64,000 nucleotides of DNA from JAABRE01 sp964413275 (lineage in GTDB: Bacteria > Cyanobacteriota > Cyanobacteriia > Cyanobacteriales > JAABRE01): contig CAYPSO010000006.1 in NCBI GenBank assembly GCA_964413275.1, forward strand, positions 12,522 to 76,521, given 5' to 3'. Below the pieces are notes generated by a model. The model worked only from the letters and a program-made list of their open reading frames with translations, was not told the DNA's origin and searched no databases. How positions within the stretch are numbered: the first letter of the stretch is position 1; each line of letters opens with the position of its first letter. Positions 42,477-50,903 of this stretch are shown piece by piece. Both the position numbers and the translations under genes were made by a program.

Positions 42477-42872
42477 ATGAAAATAACTCAATATTTATTA
42501 GGTTGCTCGGCTTTTTTAATAATTAATTCCCTCTCTACTTCCCCCGCATCTGCTCAATGTATGCAGATTGATATTGGTATGCAAATAGATGTTTCCGCAG
42601 CCAAAGCAGATCAAACCTACAATCCCAATATGCAACAGCAGGGTAATTGTAATGGCAATGCTAGTGTAACAAGTGGTGTTCAAGTTAATACCAGTGGTAG
42701 TGGCAGACATCGACAACATCGTGAGGTGAATCATACCATAAATGGAAATAACAGTAATCGTGGTAATTCCAACGGAGAAGTAATACAACGTAGCATTAAT
42801 CTTCAAGTCGATTTAGATAATCCGGCTGATGGCTATAATCCCTCATTACCATCTTCACGGAAAAGGAAATAA
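42477..42872 (+). CDS. Small secreted Asn/Gly/Gln-rich protein
   Basis: 131 aa; signal peptide (cleavage after ASA, residue 26). The mature protein is rich in Asn, Gly, Gln and Ser (MQQQGNCNGNASVTSGVQVN, INGNNSNRGNSNGE) with alternating-strand patches and a basic C-terminus SSRKRK. Two cysteines. Composition fits an extracellular matrix or fibre component, but no family is recognised. It lies 92 bp after the previous small secreted gene. Confidence 0.65.
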   Translation: MKITQYLLGCSAFLIINSLSTSPASAQCMQIDIGMQIDVSAAKADQTYNPNMQQQGNCNGNASVTSGVQVNTSGSGRHRQHREVNHTINGNNSNRGNSNGEVIQRSINLQVDLDNPADGYNPSLPSSRKRK

Positions 42873-42915
42873 ATAACATATTCGCTTCTTAAAATAAGAA
42901 TAGGAATGATAAATC

Positions 42916-43362
42916 ATGAATAAACTTACAGGAAAAACAACTTTAATTTTAATAGCAATTTTAGGTATTAATATTCTCAGTATTATGCCTTCTAAATCTC
43001 ATCCTTTTGCAGGGATGGGTAATCAATTAATATCTGAAACAATACAACAAACATCAGTAAATATTAGCGCAGCAAATTTAGGACAACCTCACTTACTAAA
43101 AATAAGTGGTTCTGGAAATAAATATTTATCTGGTACTATCGAATTAAACGGTAAAACTATTACTAATCTTATTGGGAGTAGCAAAGAAGTTAATTTATCT
43201 TCTTATTTACGAAAAGGAACTAATACTATAGATATAGTAGGAAGATATAGTCCTACTTATGTAAGTATTAAGGTCGAATTTTCCGCTCCTAATACGGTAG
43301 TTAGTCAAGAAGCTTCTGGTCAAGGAATATTAAACCAAAAAATAGTTATTATAGTAGAATAG
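42916..43362 (+). CDS. Secreted beta-sandwich-like protein of the matrix locus
   Basis: 148 aa; signal peptide with cleavage near SKS-HP (residue 30). The mature part is predicted all-beta: LLKISGSGNKYLSGTIELNG, a short loop, then SSYLRKGTNTIDIVGRYSPTYVSIKVEF, reminiscent of immunoglobulin-like or galactose-binding-like sandwich domains. No cysteines. Starts 43 bp after the preceding gene. An accessory or nucleating role for the neighbouring repeat proteins is possible; no direct evidence. Confidence 0.65.
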   Translation: MNKLTGKTTLILIAILGINILSIMPSKSHPFAGMGNQLISETIQQTSVNISAANLGQPHLLKISGSGNKYLSGTIELNGKTITNLIGSSKEVNLSSYLRKGTNTIDIVGRYSPTYVSIKVEFSAPNTVVSQEASGQGILNQKIVIIVE

Positions 43363-43411
43363 CTCATAGTTAAAGAGCTAACAGCTAAAAGCTAACAACT
43401 AACAAACTTAT

Positions 43412-44992
43412 ATGTCTTTAAGTCAAAATTCAATTCCTCAAGGAATTATTCAAGAAGTTGCCATATTAAATGGCAAAAATAATTTAGTTCAACAGAATAT
43501 TAGTCAAAATCTTATTATCTATTTAGTCTCTGCTCCTGATATTGCAGAAACGGCAAGCATTAATACATTTTTACAAACAAATAGCGATATTGGTGTTGAT
43601 AATCAGGTATCTCAGAATCTCAATCAAACTATGGGAGATTTTCCTTTATTTCCTAACCATTTTGTAGAAGGAAAGAGGGAAGATGTAGATAAAAATAATT
43701 TAGTTTTAGATTATAATGATTTTATTGGTAATGATGACATTTTAGATAGTGTTCAATTTACTAATCAGCAAATCATAGTAGAAGGAAATAATAATGATTT
43801 TTCAAACTCTTCAGAACAAATAATTTACGATTTATCTTGGTACGATGAATTTGCATTTAACCAAAATAATATTTTTGATAATAATCTCACTTTTGATGAT
43901 TTTTTAGAAGATTTTGTCGGAGATTATGTTTTAGATTCAGTACAATTTGCTGTTCAAGATATTGTTATTCGTGGTAATAGAAATAGTATCACACAGGATT
44001 TAGAACAGACTATTGCTACCTTTATTGTTTTAGATGATGATTTTATAGAAGAGTTGTCAGAAGATTCTGCAAATTTATCTCCGGTACAATTAGTTATTCA
44101 GGAAGATTTTATCGACACTAATAATAATCAAATAGAACAAAATGTGACCCAAAATATTAGCTTTGATTTTTCTTTTAGTAACGAACCTAATCGTAATATA
44201 TCAGAAGTAACAGGGGAAGAATTAGAAATAGAAAAATTAAATTTTAATATTGATGATTTTATTCTACCAGTTTTAGAGAATACAAACAAAGATACAGTAG
44301 TATTTGCTAATCAAGATACTTTACAAAAAACAGATGTTTTTGGGGATAAAAATACAGATATTAAAGAAAATAGTCAAATTCTAGTTTTGTCTGAAACAGA
44401 TGAAATCATCTTTGCTGGAAATGGTGATGATACTTTTGCCGTAGGTTTAACTAATAATTTTGATGGTTTAGAAAATTTAATTTTTACTGGTGCTGGCAAT
44501 GATACTATAGATATTTCTGAAAGTTTGCATAATCTTCCTAATACAATTCTGAGTAATAATAAAATTCATGCAGGTAGTGGTAATGATGAAATTATTGGCT
44601 TACGGGGCGATCGCATTTTTGCCGGAAATGGTGATGATATTTTAAAAACAGCTACAGGAGGAGGTAAAAATAGATTTTATGGTGAAGCCGGAAATGATGA
44701 ATTTTTTGTTAGTGATGGTGGTGGAAATATAATTTCTGGTGGTTTAGGTGAAGATATATTTTGGCTAATAAACAATGAAATTCCCTCAGAAATAAATACA
44801 GTTATTGATTTTAATTTAGAAGATGATTTTATCGGAATTAAAGGTTTAGGTGACAATCCCAATCTTAGTTTTGAATCTGGAGATTCAGGTAATACAATAT
44901 TAATGCTTAATAATTCTATCAATATTGCTAATTTTTTAGGCATTCAACCATCGGAATTAGAACAAGCTAGACTAATTATAGATAATAGTTAG
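43412..44992 (+). CDS. Curlin-like repeat protein with C-terminal RTX module
   Basis: 526 aa, no N-terminal signal peptide, strongly acidic. Six degenerate repeats of the pattern Q-x(5-7)-G-x-x-N-x(3)-Q-x(3)-Q are at about 14-33, 54-73, 115-137, 178-200, 226-250 and 297-324. Examples are VAILNGKNNLVQQNISQ and IVIRGNRNSITQDLEQ. Between them are Asp/Phe-rich spacers (DDFLEDFVGDY). Residues about 330-470 are RTX-like (GNGDDTFAVG, GAGNDTIDI, GEAGNDEFFV). The C-terminus resembles the terminal modules of the RTX proteins at 33410 and 63635, suggesting type I secretion. It is followed after 9 bp by the response-regulator gene. I infer a secreted calcium-responsive fibre or adhesin. Confidence 0.72.
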   Translation: MSLSQNSIPQGIIQEVAILNGKNNLVQQNISQNLIIYLVSAPDIAETASINTFLQTNSDIGVDNQVSQNLNQTMGDFPLFPNHFVEGKREDVDKNNLVLDYNDFIGNDDILDSVQFTNQQIIVEGNNNDFSNSSEQIIYDLSWYDEFAFNQNNIFDNNLTFDDFLEDFVGDYVLDSVQFAVQDIVIRGNRNSITQDLEQTIATFIVLDDDFIEELSEDSANLSPVQLVIQEDFIDTNNNQIEQNVTQNISFDFSFSNEPNRNISEVTGEELEIEKLNFNIDDFILPVLENTNKDTVVFANQDTLQKTDVFGDKNTDIKENSQILVLSETDEIIFAGNGDDTFAVGLTNNFDGLENLIFTGAGNDTIDISESLHNLPNTILSNNKIHAGSGNDEIIGLRGDRIFAGNGDDILKTATGGGKNRFYGEAGNDEFFVSDGGGNIISGGLGEDIFWLINNEIPSEINTVIDFNLEDDFIGIKGLGDNPNLSFESGDSGNTILMLNNSINIANFLGIQPSELEQARLIIDNS

Positions 44993-45001
44993 TAAAAATG
45001 T

Positions 45002-45658
45002 ATGTCCGAAAAACATCTAAAATTTTTAATTGTTGAAGATCATCCAGAAGTAGCAGAAAATAACTGTAAATTTTTACAGCATTTAGATTCATCTGCTATT
45101 TGTATTTTAGCTGAAAATCCAGAGCAAGCAAAAGAAAGATTAAAATTAGAAATTCCTGATTTAATCGTAGTTGATTTACAATACGGAACAATTACTGGCA
45201 TTAATTCAGCTAAACCCGGATTGGATTTATTAGCTTATTTATTTCAAGAATATCCTAACCTTAATATTTTAGTTTATACTAGCGATCCTAGCCTATTAAA
45301 AAGTAGTTTAAAATTGATTAATGAACATCATGGAGGCTTCGTTGTAGTTAATAAAATTGAACGCAGAAAATCCTTTATTAATGGAGCTAAAATTTCCCTT
45401 AATGGTGAATTTAAAATACCGATGGAATTAAGAGAAGAATTGATTTTAAGCGAACGAGAATTAGAGATATTAGAATTACTTTGTCACGATTCTCTTACTG
45501 ATAAAGCCATTGCAGAAAAAATGTGTTTATCTTTAAAAACAATTCAAAATTCTGTACAAAAAATAAAATTTAAGTTAAATGTTGAAAATTCTGAGGAAAA
45601 AAGTTCGAGGGTTGCTCTTTGTATGGAAGTATTAAAACGAAAATTAATTAATTTTTAA
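45002..45658 (+). CDS. NarL/FixJ-type response regulator
   Basis: 218 aa. Receiver domain 1-130 with the acidic pocket E12/D13 (VEDHP), phospho-acceptor D58 (IVVDLQYG), T93 and K118 (VVNKIE). A LuxR/GerE helix-turn-helix spans about 149-205 (LSERELEILELLCHDSLTDKAIAEKM). The class matches a HisKA_3 kinase, so the CHASE2 kinase at 39119-41026 is the likely partner. It is the last gene of the plus-strand secreted-protein operon, 9 bp after the repeat protein, suggesting autoregulation of the operon. Confidence 0.88.
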   Translation: MSEKHLKFLIVEDHPEVAENNCKFLQHLDSSAICILAENPEQAKERLKLEIPDLIVVDLQYGTITGINSAKPGLDLLAYLFQEYPNLNILVYTSDPSLLKSSLKLINEHHGGFVVVNKIERRKSFINGAKISLNGEFKIPMELREELILSERELEILELLCHDSLTDKAIAEKMCLSLKTIQNSVQKIKFKLNVENSEEKSSRVALCMEVLKRKLINF

Positions 45659-45767
45659 AATAAATTAATTTCATTCAATTACTAAGATAAACAATTAATT
45701 ATTTCTTTTTACTAATATTTTTCTTAGTATGTTATAATCATATTAAAATGTTTATTCTTTTTTGCTT

Positions 45768-45986
45768 ATGAACATACCTAATCAACAACAATTTACTGTA
45801 GAATATGCTCGTCAAAATTTTAATCAAATAATTGAAACTGCTGAAAAAGAACCTATTACTTTAACTCAAAATGAGCAGAAATTTTTCTTGATTAATCAAG
45901 ATATTTTGGAATCTTGGTTAGAAACATTTGCACTGTTACAAGATCAAGAAATTTCAAATGATATAAAAATGGCTAAGGAGATTTGA
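45768..45986 (+). CDS. Phd/YefM-type antitoxin
   Basis: 72 aa from the ATG at 45768. QQFTVEYARQNFNQIIETAEKEPITLTQNEQKFFLI is the Phd/YefM pattern: N-terminal DNA-binding fold, then a C-terminal toxin-neutralising tail. Its stop overlaps a truncated RelE/YoeB-like toxin fragment. With no complete toxin next to it, it is an orphan antitoxin that might still repress its own promoter or neutralise a toxin elsewhere. Confidence 0.8.
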   Translation: MNIPNQQQFTVEYARQNFNQIIETAEKEPITLTQNEQKFFLINQDILESWLETFALLQDQEISNDIKMAKEI

Positions 45987-46096
45987 AAGGTTTATATTCT
46001 TATCGTTTAAATCTCAAAGATAGAATTCTTTATGAAATTATATCTTCCGATCAAACAATTTTAATTATTCGTGCTAGAAGTCATTATGGTGATTAA
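45983..46096 (+). pseudogene. Truncated RelE/YoeB-family toxin (C-terminal part only)
   Basis: 37 codons, LKGLYSYRLNLKDRILYEI through IIRARSHYGD, match the C-terminal half of RelE/YoeB-type mRNA interferase toxins, including the RSHYGD-type end that holds catalytic-region residues. The N-terminal half (about 45-50 codons) is missing: the fragment begins directly at the antitoxin stop. An internal deletion has disarmed the module. Confidence 0.7.
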
Positions 46097-46286
46097 GTAA
46101 AGTTGTAAACGAGATTCAGAACAATTAATCTACTAATAAGTCGTCTAACTGAATAGAATTAAACTATAGGATTCCAAAACTCTCGATCGCCTTTCAATCC
46201 AATACACCTATTGTCATTATAAAATCCTCACCCTTCCTTGCCTATTAAGCTACATTAATGATGTAACTGTTTACAAAACTTAACCT

Positions 46287-47078
46287 ATGTTGGAATTATA
46301 TCAATTTGAAATTTCCCAATATTCAGAAAAAGTACGCCTAATCCTAGATTACAAAGGTTTACCCTACAAAAAAATAGAAGTTACTCCCGGAGTTGGGCAA
46401 TTAGAAGTATATAAGATTTCTGGTCAAAGACAAGTCCCCGTCTTAAAAGATGGCGATACAGTCATCTCAGATTCCACAGAAATCGCTTTATATTTAGATC
46501 GTAAGTATCCCGAAAAACCTATTTTACCGATAGATTCATTGCAAAGAGGACAATGTTTATTAATCGAAGAATGGGCAGATGAATCCATTGGCATCAAAGG
46601 GAGAAAAGCTTTCTTAGGAGCATTAAACAAAAATGCTAATTTCCGCAAGTCGATTTTACCAAAGCAAACCCCAGATATTCTCAAAAATCTTATAGGTGCA
46701 GTCCCCGGAGAATTTTTAGATATTTTAGGAAGCACCGTTGGCACAGGAGGAGATGCCTTAAAAGAAGCAGAAAAGGGCTTAAAACAAGATTTAGAAGCTT
46801 TAACCCTGATTTTAGAGAAAAAACCTTATTTAGTTACAGATCATCCCACATTAGCAGATTTAGCCGTAGCTGGATTAAGTATTATTCTGAAAATGCCGGG
46901 GGGTAATTATTTAGATATTCCTGAAGAATTTAAAGGGAAAGGAATCCCCGGAATAGCAGATAATAGTGCTTATGAGATATTTTTTAACTGGCGAGATCGA
47001 CTTTATGAAGAATATCGTCAAGTTTCGGGTAAAAATAACCAATCTGATTCAAATCCCACCACCATTGAAATTGAATAG
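46287..47078 (+). CDS. Glutathione S-transferase family protein
   Basis: 263 aa. A thioredoxin-like domain (1-78, YQFEISQYSEKVRLILDYKG) has the cis-proline motif RQVPVLKDGD and SDSTEIALYLD. A longer than usual helical domain follows, with an insertion around residues 115-165 (GAVPGEFLDILGSTVGTGGD). SQYSEK at the active-site position lacks cysteine, so glutaredoxin-like activity is unlikely. Substrate unknown. Not closely similar to the other GST in the window (1052-1657). A long inverted repeat follows at 47094. Confidence 0.87.
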   Translation: MLELYQFEISQYSEKVRLILDYKGLPYKKIEVTPGVGQLEVYKISGQRQVPVLKDGDTVISDSTEIALYLDRKYPEKPILPIDSLQRGQCLLIEEWADESIGIKGRKAFLGALNKNANFRKSILPKQTPDILKNLIGAVPGEFLDILGSTVGTGGDALKEAEKGLKQDLEALTLILEKKPYLVTDHPTLADLAVAGLSIILKMPGGNYLDIPEEFKGKGIPGIADNSAYEIFFNWRDRLYEEYRQVSGKNNQSDSNPTTIEIE

Positions 47079-47093
47079 TTGAATAGTTAAGAT

Positions 47094-47148
47094 TTAGGCT
47101 CTCCTCAAAAATATATATATCTAAAATTATAAATACGGGAGAGCCTAA
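47094..47148. repeat. Perfect 11-bp inverted repeat with AT loop
   Basis: TTAGGCTCTCC (47094-47104) and GGAGAGCCTAA (47138-47148) are separated by 33 bp that are almost all A/T. It lies between the GST and TspO-like genes. The loop is long for an intrinsic terminator and no T-run follows. Could be a regulator site or an element remnant. Confidence 0.55.
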
Positions 47149-47173
47149 TAAGTTATATAACAAATAATCAATA

Positions 47174-47974
47174 ATGAAATTAAACCAAGATATATTGAGA
47201 CAATTTTCCAATTTTATTGCCATTATTGCTGCTTTTGTCACAAATATTTTAGCCAATATTTATCCCTTAAATGGATTAACTATTGGTGAAATTTCTAATA
47301 CTATTTTCAAAGATGTTCTAATTACACCTGCTAATTATGCTTTTGCCATTTGGGGAGTTATTTATTTAGGGTTAATTAGTTTTGCTATTTATCAAGCCTT
47401 ACCTTCCCAAAAACAAAATTCTATTCTCCGCAAAATTGGTTATTTATTAGTGATAAGTAGTTTTGCCCAAATTATCTGGGTAGTTCTTTTTCAATTTCAA
47501 TATTTTGGTCTTTCAGTAGTGGCAATGTTAGTAATTTTAATACCTTTAACCATAATTTATTTGCGTTTAAAACCAGAATTTAGTAATGCTAGATTGCTAT
47601 TTGCAAAATCATTTTCTCGACAAGAAAAATGGTTAATTAATATTCCTATAAGTATTTATTTTGCTTGGATTAGTGTGGCGACAATTGTTAATATGGCAAG
47701 TTTCCTTGATTATTGGGATTGGGATGGTTGGGGAATTAGTCCTCAAATCTGGACAGTTATTATGATAATTATTGCTACTGCGATCGCTATTATAGTAACT
47801 ATAAAATATTCAGATATTGCTTATGGTGGAGTATTTATTTGGGCATTAGTCGCAATTACTATACGTCATCTCGATAGTTTAACTATTGCTGGTACAGCCG
47901 GAGTAGGTGCAGTTATTCTGTTTTTATTAATATTAAAATTTTTAAATATAGGCAAATATAGAAGATTTTCTTAG
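47174..47974 (+). CDS. TspO/MBR-like tryptophan-rich membrane protein
   Basis: 266 aa with about seven to eight membrane helices. TPANYAFAIWGVIYLGLISFA and PISIYFAWISVATIVN match the TspO/tryptophan-rich sensory protein pattern, which is usually five helices and about 160 aa, so this is the longer cyanobacterial form. Members bind porphyrins or other hydrophobic ligands; the ligand here is unknown. Trp-rich WDWDGWG loop. Confidence 0.78.
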   Translation: MKLNQDILRQFSNFIAIIAAFVTNILANIYPLNGLTIGEISNTIFKDVLITPANYAFAIWGVIYLGLISFAIYQALPSQKQNSILRKIGYLLVISSFAQIIWVVLFQFQYFGLSVVAMLVILIPLTIIYLRLKPEFSNARLLFAKSFSRQEKWLINIPISIYFAWISVATIVNMASFLDYWDWDGWGISPQIWTVIMIIIATAIAIIVTIKYSDIAYGGVFIWALVAITIRHLDSLTIAGTAGVGAVILFLLILKFLNIGKYRRFS

Positions 47975-47986
47975 TAGAAGGTAAAT

Positions 47987-48115
47987 ATGGAAAGAAGAAA
48001 AATTTTAATTGTAACAAAAACATACCCTTCAATTAGTATCAAATATAAAGAAACAGTATGTACAGCAGGTCTTTTGCTTTTAGATGCAGAAAAAGTAATC
48101 TTATTTGATTATTAG
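47987..48115 (+). pseudogene. N-terminal remnant of a gene usually paired with DUF488
   Basis: A 42-codon frame with a good start (GAAGGTAAATATG) reads RRKILIVTKTYPSISIKY followed by KETVCTAGLLL. This resembles the beginning of a larger protein of unknown function that I associate with DUF488 genes (the KTYP...Y.ETVCTAG pattern). The frame stops at 48115, only 31 bp before the DUF488 gene, so most of the gene appears deleted. Could also be a genuine microprotein. Confidence 0.45.
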
Positions 48116-48146
48116 GATATAAAACAAATTAGTATAGGAAGAGAAA

Positions 48147-48539
48147 ATGATTTTTACTTTTGGATATGGAAATAGAAAAAATTATGATTTATTATCATCT
48201 TATATCAAAAATTATGAAATTAAGTATTTAGTAGATGTAAGACAAAATCCAAGAGCTTGGACTCGACGTTGGTATGGTCAAGAAATAGCTAATTTTTGCC
48301 AAGAGAAAGGCATAAAGTATATAAATGATTCATCATTAGGAAATACATCAGGAAAAAGTAATTGGATTTCTCCCAACCCAGAAAAAGCAGAAAATATGTT
48401 AATAAATATTGCACAATTTGCAAGTAAAGAAAATATTTTACTTCTTTGTTCTGAAATTGATTTTAATAAATGTCATAGAACAGAAGTAGCCAAACAATTA
48501 GAAAATATGTCAAATGTTTCTATCAAACACTTAAAATAA
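48147..48539 (+). CDS. DUF488 family protein
   Basis: 130 aa. FTFGYGNRKNYDLLSSYI at the start, VDVRQNPRAWTR, and LLLCSEIDFNKCHRTEVAKQL at the end form the DUF488 pattern. The CxxxxxxCHR segment may bind metal or be catalytic. Function unknown. It follows the 42-codon remnant after 31 bp. Confidence 0.85.
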   Translation: MIFTFGYGNRKNYDLLSSYIKNYEIKYLVDVRQNPRAWTRRWYGQEIANFCQEKGIKYINDSSLGNTSGKSNWISPNPEKAENMLINIAQFASKENILLLCSEIDFNKCHRTEVAKQLENMSNVSIKHLK

Positions 48540-48607
48540 AATAAATTATTTCATAATAAATTTTTGAAATCAGCATCTATTGTAATTATCCAAAACAAGT
48601 AATATAA

Positions 48608-48796
48608 ATGCAAAATAATATAGACTTCAGTTGTGCTTATTGTGGAGAAAAAAATACTACATTTATTGATATAAGTGCCGGCTCTCAACAATCCTATGTT
48701 GAAGATTGTCAAGTATGTTGTCAACCTAATGTTCTTGACATTACTATTGACGAAGAAACCCTAGAAATTGAAATTAACACCGAACCTGAAAGCTAA
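48608..48796 (+). CDS. CPXCG-motif cysteine-rich protein
   Basis: 62 aa. Two cysteine pairs, CAYCGE near residue 9 and CQVCCQPN near 33, form a likely zinc knuckle. SAGSQQSYVEDCQVCC is typical of the CPXCG family, though here the first motif reads CAYCG. Acidic C-terminus. Function unknown. Separate from the DUF488 gene by 68 bp. Confidence 0.8.
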   Translation: MQNNIDFSCAYCGEKNTTFIDISAGSQQSYVEDCQVCCQPNVLDITIDEETLEIEINTEPES

Positions 48797-48973
48797 GATT
48801 TACTCTTTAATTTCTATAGCTAAGAAACAGAATTTTTCTTACTATTGCCTATTCCCTGCTAAAATTATTTATAAATGCCTAATTAATAAATTCAGAGATG
48901 TTAATTAGGTATGGTTGGTTAAAAATTAATCAATTATTAGCAACTGTTGTAAAATCTTTTACTGTTTAAAATA

Positions 48974-49564
48974 GTGAAAATACCTGATTTTGTTTTAGCA
49001 TCTGCATCTGGTGCTCGTCGTAAATTATTAGAAAATGTAGGAATTAAACCGATTATTTGTCATAGTAACTTTGACGAGTCTCAAATTACCATGACTGAGC
49101 CTCAAGGCTTAGTACAGATTTTAGCTGAATGTAAAGCGAAAACTGTAGCATCTGAGTTTACCGATGCCCTGATTTTAGGATGTGATTCCATGTTAGTCGT
49201 CAACAGACAAATATATGGTAAACCAGAATCAGAGCAAGAGGCGATCGCCCTATGGCATAAAATGAGAGGTAATACAGGCATATTATATACAGGTCATGTT
49301 TTTATTGACCAAATAAAACAGCGACAATTAGTTTATTGTGGTATAACCAAATTAGAATTTGCCCAGATTGATGATAATACCATTGAAGCTTATGTTAAAA
49401 CTGGTGAACCATTAAAATGTGCTGGTTGTTTTGCCTTGGAGGGAAAAGGAGGTTTATTTGTGAATAGAATAGAAGGTTGTCATAGTAACGTTATTGGTCT
49501 GAGTTTACCACTTTTGCGACAGGCGACCGCAGAATTAGGTTATCAAATTAGTGATTTTTGGTAA
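48974..49564 (+). CDS. maf: Maf-family nucleoside triphosphate pyrophosphatase
   Basis: 196 aa starting at GTG (48974). The opening LASASGARRKLLENVGI, then SNFDES, LILGCDSMLV (catalytic Asp), KPESEQEAI and GCHSNVIGLSL, are the Maf/YhdE signatures. It hydrolyses non-canonical or excess nucleoside triphosphates to monophosphates, a house-cleaning role. The only oddity is ASASGARR where ASxSPRR is common. Followed after 20 bp by a gene of unknown function. Confidence 0.9.
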   Translation: MKIPDFVLASASGARRKLLENVGIKPIICHSNFDESQITMTEPQGLVQILAECKAKTVASEFTDALILGCDSMLVVNRQIYGKPESEQEAIALWHKMRGNTGILYTGHVFIDQIKQRQLVYCGITKLEFAQIDDNTIEAYVKTGEPLKCAGCFALEGKGGLFVNRIEGCHSNVIGLSLPLLRQATAELGYQISDFW

Positions 49565-49584
49565 AGAATAAACCCTGAAAAAAT

Positions 49585-50808
49585 ATGACACCTAATGATA
49601 ATTTTAAAAATGCCCTAAAAGCTGGAAAATTAGCTGACGCTTTAGTAATTGCCTTAAGTAAAGCTACAGAGTTAAAAATTACAACTTCTATAGTTTCAGC
49701 TAATGATTATTATGGCAAAAATAGTCAAATCCATCCAGAAGATTGTCTCGAAACAAAAATTAATTTACTTAAAGGAGAAATTAATAATAAAATTGGGGAA
49801 AATTTACTTAAAAATCAGAACTATGAAACTCTGCAAAAATTACATTTAGAAGAAGCCATTCAGGGAAATCAAATTATTCAAAATAATTTAGAAACTCTAC
49901 AAGAACTATTTGAAATTCTAGCTCAATTAAAACAACAAAAACTAGAAATAACTCACCCTGAAATAGTATCTTTACATTTAGGAAATCAACTTCCTCCTGC
50001 TCCGCCACCCCCTCCGCCACCTCCGCCACCTTTTCCTAAAATATCTACCATTCATAAAAATCCTGAAATTGTTGTTACAGAAAATAATCCTCAAACAGTT
50101 GAAAAAGCTGATTCAAAAAAGCGTAATCGACATAGAAGATATGACTGGAAAACCTTAACAGAAAGTATGAACGAATCGGATGAAATTCCTGAAATAACCA
50201 TCGAAACTAAAGACTTACTAGAAGAAGATTGGGGTGACTTAATTATTGATGAGGATATAAATTCTAATCAAAATATTATTGAAGAATTATCAGTTAAAAG
50301 TAAAACTGTTAAGAATGATACCACTCTTATATCTGGATCTAAAATTAGTGAATTAATTGCTGAAGAAAATATTGCTCAATCGGAAATGATTACTAATGAA
50401 GATGATATGATTGAGCATATATCTATTGAAGATGACAAAATTAATTTAACTACTCAATCAATTTCAGAAGGTGAAGTAAAATCTTTACGTGCCAAAGAAA
50501 ACAAATATAATTCATCTTTAAATAGCAAAAAAACTTCTACTTCACCTAAGAAAAGAATGTTCGATGGTAACATTGATAACTATAATTTATATCCCGATAG
50601 CACACCAAGGGAAAATAATGAAATTCATGTTATGCTTCCAGAAGAAGATTGGGAAGATTTATTAGGAGATTCTGAGCAATTAGACACAGAAGATTCTGAA
50701 TTATTAGATATGCCAGAAGTTGTTTCATTACATGATAGTGACGATGACTGGGATGATATTATTGAAGAACTTTACGAACCTAAAATATTGCCTAAAAATA
50801 AAAAGTAA
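49585..50808 (+). CDS. Acidic protein of unknown function with polyproline tract and EEDW motifs
   Basis: 407 aa, soluble, no signal peptide. The N-terminal about 130 residues are helical. A run of prolines (about residues 137-150) follows, then a long acidic, probably disordered region. It holds three similar acidic tryptophan motifs: EEDWGDL (about 212), EEDWEDL (about 352) and DDDWDDI (about 390), which look like repeated short binding motifs. No family recognised. It begins 20 bp after maf and leads into two further unrecognised genes. Confidence 0.7.
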   Translation: MTPNDNFKNALKAGKLADALVIALSKATELKITTSIVSANDYYGKNSQIHPEDCLETKINLLKGEINNKIGENLLKNQNYETLQKLHLEEAIQGNQIIQNNLETLQELFEILAQLKQQKLEITHPEIVSLHLGNQLPPAPPPPPPPPPPFPKISTIHKNPEIVVTENNPQTVEKADSKKRNRHRRYDWKTLTESMNESDEIPEITIETKDLLEEDWGDLIIDEDINSNQNIIEELSVKSKTVKNDTTLISGSKISELIAEENIAQSEMITNEDDMIEHISIEDDKINLTTQSISEGEVKSLRAKENKYNSSLNSKKTSTSPKKRMFDGNIDNYNLYPDSTPRENNEIHVMLPEEDWEDLLGDSEQLDTEDSELLDMPEVVSLHDSDDDWDDIIEELYEPKILPKNKK

Positions 50809-50903
50809 TTTGTAACCCATTTAATCCTTGAATTTGCTGTTTAGGATAAGGCAGACGAGACGGCAAAAGGGATTAATAATATGAAAGTTAAAAGGTTAAA
50901 AAA

